A stretch of 64,000 bases of DNA from JAJRRL01 sp047404195 (GTDB lineage Bacteria > Pseudomonadota > Gammaproteobacteria > JAJRRL01): NCBI GenBank assembly GCA_047404195.1, contig JBDOIU010000007.1:20050-84049 (forward strand). Direction: 5' to 3'. The notes beneath the pieces were generated by a model. That model searched no databases. It was not told the DNA's origin and worked only from the letters and a program-made list of their open reading frames with translations. Shown in pieces: positions 1 through 8,878 of this stretch; positions within the stretch are counted from its first letter, which is position 1; each line of letters starts with the position of its first letter. Both the position numbers and the translations under genes were made by a program.

Positions 1-5
1 ATGAG

Positions 6-707
6 TTATAGTGTGATTAAGCTTTTCAAAATAGAGCGGCCACACAATGATATCGGCACTTTCATCTTCCACACTAGGAAGTGGGTTAATTGAATGAGCT
101 CGCTTGATTTGGCGCAAGATAATTTACAGCGGACATTGTCAATAGTATGTTGTATGGTGCGTGGTGACCGATGCAGTAATGCTGCAATTTTTTTGGCGCT
201 GAGTTGATGTGACAGTAAAAACATAATGTTTGATTCTTGTTCGCTGAGCCCATCGTAGTTCTGAATAATTTCATAGATAAGATGAATGTGTTGGCGTTTC
301 GCTCTGGGCACTTTATTGATTATAGATCGACCATATTGATGAAAAGAGCCGCTTGATAGTTCTATGAAGTTAAGAACGATATCACCTGCTACGTATTCTT
401 TGGTATAATTGAGCATTTTAGTATCATTGCGATGATACATGGCAATGCAGACATAGCTCTTACTGGATTGAGATCTCGTAATACTTTGGTCTTCCTTTGC
501 CCATTCTTCATATAACTGCGATGCTGGGCAACGCATATCGTAGTCAGTTTTACCAAGTAAGTCGATTGGGTTTTGATATCCCGATAACCAGCTGAATCCT
601 CCACAAGAAGCAAGAAATTGCGAGTTTTTATTTTTGACACAAAAAAATTGAGATTGTACTCGTTTTTTTTGTAAATATGAGGTCTGACCATTATGGTGTG
701 AGAACAC
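6..707 (-). CDS. LuxR-type transcriptional regulator
   Basis: A DNA-binding regulator of about 233 residues. Residues 154-205 form a LuxR/GerE helix-turn-helix (LSEQESNIMFLL, then SAKKIAALLHRSPRTIQHTI), which fits the family consensus. The N-terminal 130 residues look like a PAS-type sensor region, but this is inferred from layout only. There is no receiver domain and no convincing autoinducer pocket. The open frame begins at GTG 707, yet the only good Shine-Dalgarno (GGAGG, at 726-730) is 18 bases upstream, so the true start is uncertain and a non-ATG codon nearer the GGAGG is possible. The target genes cannot be read from the sequence. Confidence 0.85.
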   Translation of the reverse strand: MFSHHNGQTSYLQKKRVQSQFFCVKNKNSQFLASCGGFSWLSGYQNPIDLLGKTDYDMRCPASQLYEEWAKEDQSITRSQSSKSYVCIAMYHRNDTKMLNYTKEYVAGDIVLNFIELSSGSFHQYGRSIINKVPRAKRQHIHLIYEIIQNYDGLSEQESNIMFLLSHQLSAKKIAALLHRSPRTIQHTIDNVRCKLSCAKSSELIQLTHFLVWKMKVPISLCGRSILKSLITL

Positions 708-742
708 AATATTCGATATTAAATTCCTCCGTGAGTCTAATC

Positions 743-757
743 ATCGTTATATACGAT
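743..757. promoter_or_regulatory. Inverted repeat upstream of the LuxR-type gene
   Basis: ATCGT-TATAT-ACGAT is a perfect 5-base inverted repeat with a 5-base spacer, 36 bases upstream of the regulator's frame. It overlaps a second one, GTTAT-ATACG-ATAAC. Its place and symmetry suit an operator, perhaps autoregulatory, but it is short and could be chance. Confidence 0.3.
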
Positions 758-849
758 AACATAAATTGACGTTAATGACACGGAGTAGAATTTGTCATAT
801 ATTGCATGTATTGATTATGCTGCATTATGTGAATCATTGCTATAGATTC

Positions 850-2688
850 TTAAATGCTATCTGCCAGAGTTTCCCAGTCCATTTCACATTGTTTTAGTAA
901 GGCCTCTACATCTGCACGTTCAGTGAGTAGCTGGTTAAGATTTTTTTTATTATGATCTTCATACAGCGCTTGTTCACTCAGTTTTTTGTCTAATGTCTTC
1001 AGGTGCTCTTGATGTTTTGCCATTGCTTTTTCTATGCGCTCTAGTTTCTTCTCATGGTTTTGCTGCTTCCTTTGTTGCGTGACTTTGGGTTGTTGGCGAT
1101 CATTTTTTTCACTGGGTTTGCGGGTGCTTTGTTTCTGCATGCGCTCATAGTCATCCAAGCTGCCTTCAAATTCCTGGCAGCGGCCTGCATGGATAAGGCA
1201 GTAACGATCAACTGCACAGTTGAGTAAGTGTCTATCATGTGAAACCAACAACACCATGCCTTGAAAGTCTTGTAATGCATCAATGAGTGCTTCGCGCATG
1301 GGCATGTCAAGGTGGTTTGTGGGTTCGTCTAAAATGAGTACGTTTGGACGTTGCCAGCTGATAATGGCCAGTGCTAGGCGTGCTTTTTCGCCACCTGAAA
1401 ATCCAGCAATTTTTTCAAAAATACGATCACCTTGAAAATAGAACTTTCCTAAGTAATGTCTTGCTTCTCGTTCAGTGAGCTTTAGATCGCTAGCAAGCAT
1501 TGCACTAAGCGGGCTATCATCTTCACGTAATTGGTCCATTTGCTGTTGTGAGTAATATGCCATTTTCACTTGCGAGTGGCATTCACGTTCACCGTTGCGG
1601 AGTGCTAAAACCCCCATGAGACTTTTGAGAAATGTGGTTTTACCCGCACCGTTTAGACCAATAATGCCAATTTTGTCTTGTCCACCTGCCGACCACCGAA
1701 CGTTTTCTAAGATGGTTTTTGTTTCATAACCCATATCACCTTTCACACTGATGGCTGGCCATCCCAGTGCTTGACAAGGCTCAAAGGAAAAGTGGCACGG
1801 GCTTTCAAATGCCACTTCACTGCTGAATTGCATTTTTTCAAGTGCTTTGACTCGGCTTTGTGCTTGCTTTGCTTTGCTGGCTTTAGCTCTAAAGCGCCTG
1901 ACAAAATCTTCCATATGGGCGCGTTTTTTCTGCATTTTTTCAGCCATTTTTTGTTGCTGTTGTTGCATTGCTTGATATTGCTTGAAAAACGCTGTGGCGC
2001 CACCGGTGTAGCGTTTTAGTTGGCTGTTTGCAAGGTGAATGGTGTGACTACACACTGTATCCATGAAAGCACGGTCATGTGAAATAATCAGGGCTGTGGC
2101 AGTATGTTCGCTGAGCCATTGCTCTAAGAAAACAATGGATTCTAGGTCAAGGTGGTTAGTGGGCTCATCGAGCAGTAACAGTTCTGCACGTGACATCATC
2201 AGCCATGCCAGCTGCGCACGCATTTGCCAGCCACCTGAAAATGTCGCCAGTGGCTGGTAAAGAGAGGCATTAGCGAATCCCAGCCCTTGCAAAATGCTTT
2301 CGGCATTGGCAGGTACTGCATAACCATCAATTTGTTGTAGTTGTTCATGGCAATCGGCAATGGCCATGCCGTCCTGTTTGGCTTCAGCAATTTGTAGGCG
2401 TTTTGTGATATCAGACCATATTTTGTCGCCATGGCAGACATAGTCGCAGAGTGCTTGGCTGCCATCTGGTAAGCTTTGAGCCAGTGCTGCCATACGCCAG
2501 TCTTTAGGGAGATTAATTTGTCCCTTCTCTGGCTCTATTTCGCCCAGCAATACACGCATCAATGAGGATTTACCACTGCCGTTACGGCCAAGTAGCCCAC
2601 ATTTAGCGCCGACCGGGCAATTGACGGAGGCATTTTCGAGCAGGGTTTTACTGCCTAAGCGCAGGGTAATTTGTTGGATATCAAGCAC
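850..2688 (-). CDS. yheS: ABC-F ATPase, YheS type
   Basis: A soluble ABC-F protein of 612 residues with two nucleotide-binding domains and no membrane segment; the family acts on ribosomes. Domain 1 has Walker A GRNGSGKSS and the signature FSGGW followed by LLLLDEPTNHLD. Domain 2 has GLNGAGKTT, FSGGEK and LILDEPTNHLD. The region between them is the Lys/Gln-rich linker of ABC-F proteins. The C-terminal coiled coil ends in CEMDW, as in YheS rather than Uup or EttA. The start is GTG, with AAGGG upstream. It stands alone; the neighbours give no functional clue. Confidence 0.92.
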   Translation of the reverse strand: MLDIQQITLRLGSKTLLENASVNCPVGAKCGLLGRNGSGKSSLMRVLLGEIEPEKGQINLPKDWRMAALAQSLPDGSQALCDYVCHGDKIWSDITKRLQIAEAKQDGMAIADCHEQLQQIDGYAVPANAESILQGLGFANASLYQPLATFSGGWQMRAQLAWLMMSRAELLLLDEPTNHLDLESIVFLEQWLSEHTATALIISHDRAFMDTVCSHTIHLANSQLKRYTGGATAFFKQYQAMQQQQQKMAEKMQKKRAHMEDFVRRFRAKASKAKQAQSRVKALEKMQFSSEVAFESPCHFSFEPCQALGWPAISVKGDMGYETKTILENVRWSAGGQDKIGIIGLNGAGKTTFLKSLMGVLALRNGERECHSQVKMAYYSQQQMDQLREDDSPLSAMLASDLKLTEREARHYLGKFYFQGDRIFEKIAGFSGGEKARLALAIISWQRPNVLILDEPTNHLDMPMREALIDALQDFQGMVLLVSHDRHLLNCAVDRYCLIHAGRCQEFEGSLDDYERMQKQSTRKPSEKNDRQQPKVTQQRKQQNHEKKLERIEKAMAKHQEHLKTLDKKLSEQALYEDHNKKNLNQLLTERADVEALLKQCEMDWETLADSI

Positions 2689-2740
2689 AAGCGTGGCCCT
2701 TGGTGCATAAAGTATTTGGATATAGAGACAATATCATAGC

Positions 2741-3316
2741 CTATTCATAGGGAAGCACAATCACCCGGGTGCGATATTTTAGAAAGTATTTTGAGAGCCA
2801 TTTTGCTGCAGGGGTGAGAACGCGTATACAACCATGGCTGGTATTTTGGTTCGAGATATAGGGTGAGCCATGAATGGCATTGCCACGCTTGAAAAACATA
2901 CAATAAGGCATGGGTGACCCCCCAACGCCCACTGGGAATTGACTCGATGCGCAGGTTTCATCACCTTTGCGGGTGATACGAAATTTTCCTATTGGGGTAC
3001 GACAGGGTTCATTGATTTCTTCACAGAAGTCGGCACCGCCATTGCCTACACCACCTGCAACACGTAAGCCATTCTCATCGTATGCCACCCAGTGCCGCAT
3101 TTTTGGGCTAAATATGAATGTATTCTCACCTGTGGCAGTGATTTGGTCAGGTAAATTGATATAATCTGGGGTTTGTGCTGTTGTTGTATTGGTATTCTGA
3201 TGTGAGGCGGCTTGCATGAAATGGGGCCCTTGACTTAATTCTGCCATGGCGCAGTCTGAAATAGCCAGCAAAGACATCGTCGCAAGTAAGATAATGGTAT
3301 AGCAGGATTTTTTCAT
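2741..3316 (-). CDS. L,D-transpeptidase, YkuD family, secreted
   Basis: A periplasmic enzyme that forms 3-3 peptidoglycan crosslinks or links proteins to peptidoglycan. The YkuD signature is complete: HGSPYISNQNTSHGCIRV, with the catalytic Cys in SHGCIR. The start chosen here (ATG 3316) gives 191 residues and a clear signal peptide, MKKSCYTIILLATMSLLAIS then CAMA. The frame stays open to 3442, but those extra residues would bury the signal sequence. No strong ribosome site precedes either start. A second member at 59922-60518 shares the C-RTPIG-F-R, GG-PMPYC-FF, IHGSP and SHGCIRV blocks, so the two are paralogues. Substrate choice is unknown. Confidence 0.9.
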   Translation of the reverse strand: MKKSCYTIILLATMSLLAISDCAMAELSQGPHFMQAASHQNTNTTTAQTPDYINLPDQITATGENTFIFSPKMRHWVAYDENGLRVAGGVGNGGADFCEEINEPCRTPIGKFRITRKGDETCASSQFPVGVGGSPMPYCMFFKRGNAIHGSPYISNQNTSHGCIRVLTPAAKWLSKYFLKYRTRVIVLPYE

Positions 3317-3523
3317 ATAACGATAAGACCCAAGGTGAAGTGAATATTTAAACATAATGATAGCACTTTTTGACCTACACTGCGAGTTGTTTGTTGCCAG
3401 TGAGGCCAACAAGCTGTTGTTGAATTTTTTTTGCTCAGGCATGGTGTTTGGGGGTGAGTGGCCGGAATTGATTAGGCTCTGCGGTGTGGCATGGATTTTC
3501 TCGGTTTGAAAAAGTGGTGCTAT

Positions 3524-5005
3524 TTAGCAATAGCGCGTTTGTAAATGCTGTAAGAGAGCATTTGCTGATAATGGTGAGCTGGTGGTTTGCATTAATAATT
3601 GCTGGCATATAGGGCGCGATGCATGTTGGTGTACATTTTGTTTTAGCCAATTCAGTAACCCTGAAAAATCACCTTGTTGTATGTGCGTTGTGGTATCAAC
3701 ACCATCCTGCTGCATACTGGCATAGAACTGGGCTGCCATCATGCTGCCGATTAAATACGCTGGGAAATACCCAAAGCAGCCAGATGGCCAGTGTACATCT
3801 TGCATGACCCCATCTGCGTGGTGTGGGTGTACGCTTCGCTGGAAGTATTGCTGAGAAAGGCTGTGCCAAAGTTCCGGTAAGTCTGCAATGTTGCATTCCC
3901 CAGCCAATAATTGTTTTTCGATGTCATAGCGCAATAGAACGTGAAATGGGTAGTTGACTTCATCTGCATCTACGCGAATGAGTCCACGCTCTATGTCAGT
4001 GAGTTTTTGATACAGTGCGGTTGCTGAAATGGGTTTGCTTAAATTCAGCATGGATTTCAGCTGGGGTGCAAGGTATTCACAAAATGCTTGGCTGCGACAA
4101 ACGTGCATTTCTATGAGTAAAGACTGACTTTCGTGTACAGCGTAACCTAAAAAGCTGCCAATAGGCTGTTTCTGCCATTTTTTAGGTAAACCAAATTGGT
4201 AAAGTGCGTGTCCTGTTTCATGGCAAGTTGCCATGAGCGCTTGCGTGTAGTCATCTTCATTAATGCGCATGGTAATGCGTGTGTCTTCTGGTTCTGAGCC
4301 ACAAAAGGGGTGGTCACTGAGATCGAGGCGACCATTTTCGGTTTTGAAGCCCAGTGATTTCATCACATGATCACACATAGCGTATTGTGCAGCTGCATCT
4401 GCCTCACAGGACAAGATGGTTTTTGTTTGCCTGGCTTGCTTGTTTTCAGCGCGTTGCCGGATATCTGGTAGGTGTTGCGCAATCTGATCAAATAGCGGGT
4501 CGATGTCGGACTGTGATAATCCGGGTGTGTAGTGGTCTAGTAGTGCATCGTAGGGTGAGCAATCGAGTACTGCTGCCAGTGCTTGTGCTTTGTCACGCAC
4601 CAATGAAAATGTGGTTTGTAGAGCAGGTTGTAGCGTTGCCCAATCATTTTTTTTACGACAGTCACGCCATAGCCGCTCGGTATTGAGTGTGCTGATATTG
4701 AGTTCACGTGATAGCTTTTCAGGTACGGCACGTTCGCACTGAATTCGGTGTTGCATCAGCTCACAGTTACGTTGTTGCCAATCTGTCAGTGAGTGTGTTT
4801 GTAGCACCGCTTGAAGATCATTGAGCAGGCTGTCATCGCAAAGTAGGCGATGTATGCAGTCACCAATGGTAGCAATGCTACTCACACGCGCATGCTGGCC
4901 ACCGCTGGGCATTATCACGGCTTCATCCCAGCGTAACATGGCTTGCGCATGTTCTAAATCTGCAATGCGCTTGAAGGTGTTTTCTAGCTGAGAAATGTTT
5001 GTCAA
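3524..5005 (-). CDS. Metallocarboxypeptidase, M32 family
   Basis: A cytoplasmic zinc carboxypeptidase of the Taq/Pfu type (M32), about 493 residues and usual for the family. The metal site HETGH lies near residue 260, and upstream MLRWDE plus the C-terminal FGYFPAYLIGSMMAAQ are typical family blocks. A TTG start at 5005 is preferred because AGGAG (5013-5017) lies seven bases upstream. The longer ATG frame to 5041 has no such site. It probably recycles peptides. No operon partner. Confidence 0.9.
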   Translation of the reverse strand: MTNISQLENTFKRIADLEHAQAMLRWDEAVIMPSGGQHARVSSIATIGDCIHRLLCDDSLLNDLQAVLQTHSLTDWQQRNCELMQHRIQCERAVPEKLSRELNISTLNTERLWRDCRKKNDWATLQPALQTTFSLVRDKAQALAAVLDCSPYDALLDHYTPGLSQSDIDPLFDQIAQHLPDIRQRAENKQARQTKTILSCEADAAAQYAMCDHVMKSLGFKTENGRLDLSDHPFCGSEPEDTRITMRINEDDYTQALMATCHETGHALYQFGLPKKWQKQPIGSFLGYAVHESQSLLIEMHVCRSQAFCEYLAPQLKSMLNLSKPISATALYQKLTDIERGLIRVDADEVNYPFHVLLRYDIEKQLLAGECNIADLPELWHSLSQQYFQRSVHPHHADGVMQDVHWPSGCFGYFPAYLIGSMMAAQFYASMQQDGVDTTTHIQQGDFSGLLNWLKQNVHQHASRPICQQLLMQTTSSPLSANALLQHLQTRYC

Positions 5006-5150
5006 GCACCTGCTCCTGATGACGTTGAATATGATTAGCATAGCTTGATATGAGTATGTTGGCTAGTATGTTGGCCTGTGGTTAGCTGATAGTGAATCCC
5101 AATGACGCTCTCCATTCATTGAGAGCTGGGGTCGCTGGATGCGTAAAAGC

Positions 5151-5182
5151 ATGACAAGGTGGCTATTTAATGTTATTATAAT
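5151..5182 (+). promoter_or_regulatory. Candidate promoter of the first small secreted protein
   Basis: TATAAT at 5177-5182 with ATGACA 20 bases upstream. The block ATGTTATTATAAT is almost repeated before the second gene (5723-5728, with TTGACT also 20 bases away). The spacer is long, so the conservation between copies is the main support. Confidence 0.4.
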
Positions 5183-5223
5183 TTATATTATTACCAATGC
5201 TATTTTAAGAAAAGGAGAGGGTT

Positions 5224-5664
5224 ATGATTAAGCTCGTATTTCGTGTATTATCAGCGTGTCTATTGGCTTTGGCTTTGTCTACGCAGGCCAGTTTTACTTA
5301 CACTGTTACGCATGACGCAAGTTTGGAGTGTACCAGTGGGAAAGATGCCATTGTGGGGATAAGATCCTTTAATGTTGCTGCGGGTAGTATGCTGACGATA
5401 AAAGACGACTCAGATATCTCATTGGATTTAAAAAGGCTGGGTACGATCACAATACAGCAAACAACGAGTCATTGTGCCAATGATTCATGTCATTACGCCT
5501 CGAGTGTGCAAGCAAATGAGAGTCTGACACTCTCATTACTTGATAAGCCATCAGATGGTTCGATAATCTATTTGACCGGGCTGACGACGCACAGCCGTAT
5601 TGGAGATTTGTCAGCAGAGCCTCTGCTTCGTTGCCACGCGCGAATACCATTACAGCGTGTATAG
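5224..5664 (+). CDS. Small secreted Cys-containing protein, copy 1
   Basis: Family not recognised. It has 146 residues with a clear signal peptide (MIKLVFRVLSACLLALALST, cleaved near QAS). The mature part is a short, probably beta-rich domain with four spaced cysteines (LEC, HCA, DSC, LRC), which suggests two disulfides in the periplasm. AAGGAGAG sits just before the ATG. The next gene is a diverged tandem copy sharing the MIK start, the HDA/RDA-x-x-x-C segment, the HC-x4-SC-YAS block and the C-terminal RC-x5-PLQR ending. Function unknown; cell-surface or host-facing roles are possible but not shown. Confidence 0.75.
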   Translation: MIKLVFRVLSACLLALALSTQASFTYTVTHDASLECTSGKDAIVGIRSFNVAAGSMLTIKDDSDISLDLKRLGTITIQQTTSHCANDSCHYASSVQANESLTLSLLDKPSDGSIIYLTGLTTHSRIGDLSAEPLLRCHARIPLQRV

Positions 5665-5696
5665 TAATATTATTTTCCATGCTTTGAGCATTTATG

Positions 5697-5728
5697 TTGA
5701 CTGAGGGCGAATTGGATGTTACTATAAT
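5697..5728 (+). promoter_or_regulatory. Candidate promoter of the second small secreted protein
   Basis: TTGACT (5697-5702) and TATAAT (5723-5728), separated by 20 bases, mirror the layout upstream of copy 1. The duplicated unit therefore seems to include its promoter. Confidence 0.4.
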
Positions 5729-5772
5729 ATAACATTCAACCCATAAAGTTTTAATTAAAGCGGAGTAAAACC

Positions 5773-6243
5773 ATGATTAAGCCAGCATTTTTTGTATTAC
5801 CAGCACTACTACTCACTACAGCACTGTCTGCGCAGGCCAGCCAGGTTGTGTATCACACAAGTCGTGATGCTACCATGCAGTGTGTGAGTGGATCATCACT
5901 TATGCTGCGTGATGCGCCATCGACTGCTGTGCAGTTCTCAATTCATATTAGCGCAGGTAGCCTGCTCGTAATTGAGAATGGATCTGATATCGTACTGTCA
6001 TTGGGTGATCTGGGCGCGATCCATCTATCAGATTTAGCAGCACATTGTACACAAACTAGCTGTTACTATGCGTCAAATGGCAAGCAAGCAGACGATAGCT
6101 TAACCATTAAGTGGGCCCCTAAGCCTTCCACTGGTTACAACACATACCTGACATCATTGTCAGTGCGTAGCCGTACCGCACAGGTGGTGCCAGCTCCGGT
6201 CATTCGCTGTGTTGGTGAAGTACCGTTGCAGCGTGCAGTATAA
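5773..6243 (+). CDS. Small secreted Cys-containing protein, copy 2
   Basis: The tandem paralogue of the preceding gene, 156 residues, with a signal peptide (MIKPAFFVLPALLLTTALSA, cleavage near QAS). The four cysteines are at matching places (MQC, HCT, TSC, IRC) and the ending VPLQRAV matches copy 1's IPLQRV. It has about ten extra residues after the first Cys. GCGGAG lies ten bases before ATG. Sequence between the copies has drifted, so the duplication is not recent. No function can be assigned. Confidence 0.75.
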   Translation: MIKPAFFVLPALLLTTALSAQASQVVYHTSRDATMQCVSGSSLMLRDAPSTAVQFSIHISAGSLLVIENGSDIVLSLGDLGAIHLSDLAAHCTQTSCYYASNGKQADDSLTIKWAPKPSTGYNTYLTSLSVRSRTAQVVPAPVIRCVGEVPLQRAV

Positions 6244-6411
6244 TAAGTGAATGATTGGTTAGAGTAGGTGTGCTGCTAGGTCATCTCCTGGTTGTATGAT
6301 CTACTTGAGACTATTGGTTGCGTGCAGTCTTCCCATGCAGATGTCCCCAGCAGCAGTTATTCACGGTGCTGGGGATATTTCGTTGTGGTGCGAGCGTTGT
6401 ATGTGAAGCAG

Positions 6412-7119
6412 TTATACTGGTACAGTGGGTTGAGTGGTTGTGTTTCTTCTATCTGTGGTTTCCCGATTATGTGCTGTGGTTTCCGGATTACGACCGGTGC
6501 CTACCTCTGTTGCTACTGGGAAAATACCTTGGGCTGACGATCTGCTCGCAATTGATGTCATTGAATTTGATGTGATGCGTGCTACTGTGTCTCTATTAGA
6601 AGAGAGGTGCATCTGCTCGGATAACCAATTGAGCCTCATGAGCAGTTTCGCGCCCAAGCGTTGCATTTCTTTTCTGTATTTTGGCATTGTTGCCGCAAAG
6701 GTAATCAGACCCACAGCACAGCCAATAATCAGACTAACAGAAATGACAACTGCCAGAGATAGCATTGACTGTATGTCAACATTAGTGCTGATACTACCTG
6801 CTAGAAAACCCCCTGCCAGAACCCCAAGCCCACACAGACATAATATACCGCCACTTATGATGCCAGCAACCCGAGCTGTGAAAAATGGACTAATCTCGTC
6901 AGTAGAGTTGACGATCTCATAATATGGATAGATTAGACAAGCCTCCTCGCTGTAACCCAAGTAGCGATTAGTATTACGACCCTGGTCAATGGCGGCAATG
7001 AAATCTGCATATTCATCGTTTCTTCCAGTTGCTTCTAATGGTTTGAGTAAGTTATGATTGATGAAGCCAAGCATCAAATTTGCACATTTATTTGTTCTAA
7101 GGTCCTGATTAAAGCGCAT
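6412..7119 (-). CDS. Two-TM protein, possibly truncated at the start
   Basis: Not recognised. The ATG at 7119 gives about 235 residues. Two hydrophobic helices with a short turn lie in the middle (ARVAGIISGGILCLCGLGVLA, then LSLAVVISVSLIIGCAVGLI), flanked by polar N- and C-terminal parts; the tail is Thr/Arg/Asn-rich. This layout, a membrane hairpin within a soluble protein, is common in Dot/Icm effectors, but that is inference. In-frame codons continue upstream as LRLEGLKLL to a TGA next to a run of ten A. Removing one A would join an ATG at 7165 to this frame, so the gene may be frameshifted or slip-dependent. No good ribosome site precedes 7119. Confidence 0.55.
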   Translation of the reverse strand: MRFNQDLRTNKCANLMLGFINHNLLKPLEATGRNDEYADFIAAIDQGRNTNRYLGYSEEACLIYPYYEIVNSTDEISPFFTARVAGIISGGILCLCGLGVLAGGFLAGSISTNVDIQSMLSLAVVISVSLIIGCAVGLITFAATMPKYRKEMQRLGAKLLMRLNWLSEQMHLSSNRDTVARITSNSMTSIASRSSAQGIFPVATEVGTGRNPETTAHNRETTDRRNTTTQPTVPV

Positions 7120-7165
7120 CAGCAACTTTAGCCCTTCGAGTCTGAGCTTAAATTTTTTTTTTCAT

Positions 7166-7792
7166 GTAGCTATCTGAACGTGCTTCATTTCTAGAATCTT
7201 GCTGCCCCGATCTCATCAATGACCTCTTCATAGTGTGAATGATGATTGTTATTGTACATAACATTGTGCGCCATGTCAATATTTGAGCAGCGGTTGTGGT
7301 CTTTCCAAAAATGATTTTTGAAACAACGACTTGTGGCAGTATGGCTTGGAATGCTCTTCCTAACTATGGTTCTTTCATAGAGCTTCTCTGCACTTGTCGG
7401 CATCAATGTTAAGGCTATTGTAAGGTTTTTAAATGATTACCACGCAGGTTTGAGGTCAGTAAAGTGCATGGTGATGATTATGTATCGGAGTATTTAAGCA
7501 TTAGTATGCTGAGTATGCTATCTAATTTTAATAAAAGCTACGGTTTACCGATTAAAAAAATGGCTGTAATGAAGCACGCCGAGATGAAATGTTAACGCGG
7601 CTGATGATGCCGAAAGTAAGGTAAATATAGGTATTTTATCAATCCCTTTAATGTTTCTTGTTGGGTGTTGTGTTGGCGTTTTTAACGTGCTAATGTCATC
7701 GTTGACATTATAATGGGAGTAGTGTCATGCATAACTTGGGTAACTAATTTGTAAACTTACCGCAAGGAAATGAGAGATTTGAGGATGCTGTT
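7166..7792. other. Gap without a convincing gene
   Basis: About 630 bases. A 71-codon minus-strand frame (7191-7406) is present but has no ribosome site and no recognisable motif. It stops just upstream of the possibly broken two-TM gene and may be decayed coding sequence. The rest is AT-rich; GAGG at about 7780 belongs to the next gene. Confidence 0.5.
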
Positions 7793-8878
7793 ATGCATTC
7801 GTTATTCGTATCAAAGCTTGCCGCGAGAGATACTGTTGTCGCGCGTCTGGTCGATATTAACTGTGCTGAGCAAGTTGATATTTTATGGGAATCATTGAAG
7901 TGTGTTGATGTTCAATGTCGAACAAATGTGGTTAATCAATTTGTGCTGTACAGTCAAATGTTAATGAAGAGGCATGTGCATTCAGGGAGTTTTGATTATC
8001 TACGCGATATGAAGCGTATCTATTTAATGCAATTTAGATTTATACAGAATTTATTAAATGCCTCTATGACAGATTGCAATTTACGAGTTGGGCTAGTGAA
8101 AAAACTCTTTCGATACTGCAAAAAGAAAAGGCTCATTCTAAGAATGTGGCAAATGGACAGCGTTATACAAAGAGGTAATGTTGAAGCAGCGAGACGATTA
8201 TTACAACACCCGGGTGTGGACCCTAATTTACAGTACTCTTTTTCGCATACATCCCCCCTAATAAATGCTATAGCATCTGGTCAGCCTGCAATATTACTCG
8301 CATTGCTAGAGCATAATAAGATTGATTCTGTTCAAAGGTTTTTCTTTCTTGTGCGTGGCATATGCGTAGAAAAAATGTCTAACCAGACATCAATTATCCG
8401 ATTTAATGAGCGTTGGCTACGCTCATATCGTCCTGATGTGTTTTCAAAGCTTGTACCTGTTGAGAAAACACCTTCTTGGGCAAAAGCCTATACTCATGTT
8501 ACACTTGAGACTAGTATTCGTATTCGTTTACATATGGAGTCTATTGTTGCTGAGGGACTTGCTTCGGAACTCAATGCAGCTACAGTTTTTCAGCCAGTCA
8601 ATCCTGCGAAGCCACTGTGGGTTGAGATTTTGAGTAAGGCTAACTTGTCTGGTCAGCAGATACCGCTGCAGATTTTTCAGCTAGACAATCTTGAGTTGCT
8701 TTGTAAGTTGCGTCTTTTATGTGTCAATCTTCGCAAACGGAGTGCGTTACAACTGGTTTATCGTGGGTTGGGTGGGCATCATTTTGATCGATTTATTCAT
8801 TTCTCACGTACAGACGGCGATAGTCATCGTGCTGCGGTGCAGGAATCAGTCGGGACGCCTGCACTATCTTCTATGTAG
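7793..8878 (+). CDS. Ankyrin-like hypothetical protein, effector candidate
   Basis: A protein of 361 residues with no signal peptide or membrane segment. Its centre, about residues 122-185, resembles one to two degenerate ankyrin repeats: VIQRGNVEAARRLLQHPGVD, then SPLINAIASGQPAILLALLE. The flanks are helical and rich in Arg, Leu and Cys. Ankyrin proteins are frequent among Dot/Icm substrates, and this genome has that system, so an effector role is plausible but unproven. GAGG eight bases before ATG supports the start. No operon partner; it stands between two gene-poor gaps. Confidence 0.65.
   Translation: MHSLFVSKLAARDTVVARLVDINCAEQVDILWESLKCVDVQCRTNVVNQFVLYSQMLMKRHVHSGSFDYLRDMKRIYLMQFRFIQNLLNASMTDCNLRVGLVKKLFRYCKKKRLILRMWQMDSVIQRGNVEAARRLLQHPGVDPNLQYSFSHTSPLINAIASGQPAILLALLEHNKIDSVQRFFFLVRGICVEKMSNQTSIIRFNERWLRSYRPDVFSKLVPVEKTPSWAKAYTHVTLETSIRIRLHMESIVAEGLASELNAATVFQPVNPAKPLWVEILSKANLSGQQIPLQIFQLDNLELLCKLRLLCVNLRKRSALQLVYRGLGGHHFDRFIHFSRTDGDSHRAAVQESVGTPALSSM

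Noticed and set aside
6292..6537. Short plus-strand frames after the second secreted protein
   Set aside because: They overlap the antisense of the two-TM gene, lack ribosome sites and have Cys/Trp-rich shadow composition.
7191..7406. 71-codon minus-strand frame
   Set aside because: No ribosome site, no recognisable motif and His/Asn-rich composition; kept only as possible decayed coding sequence.
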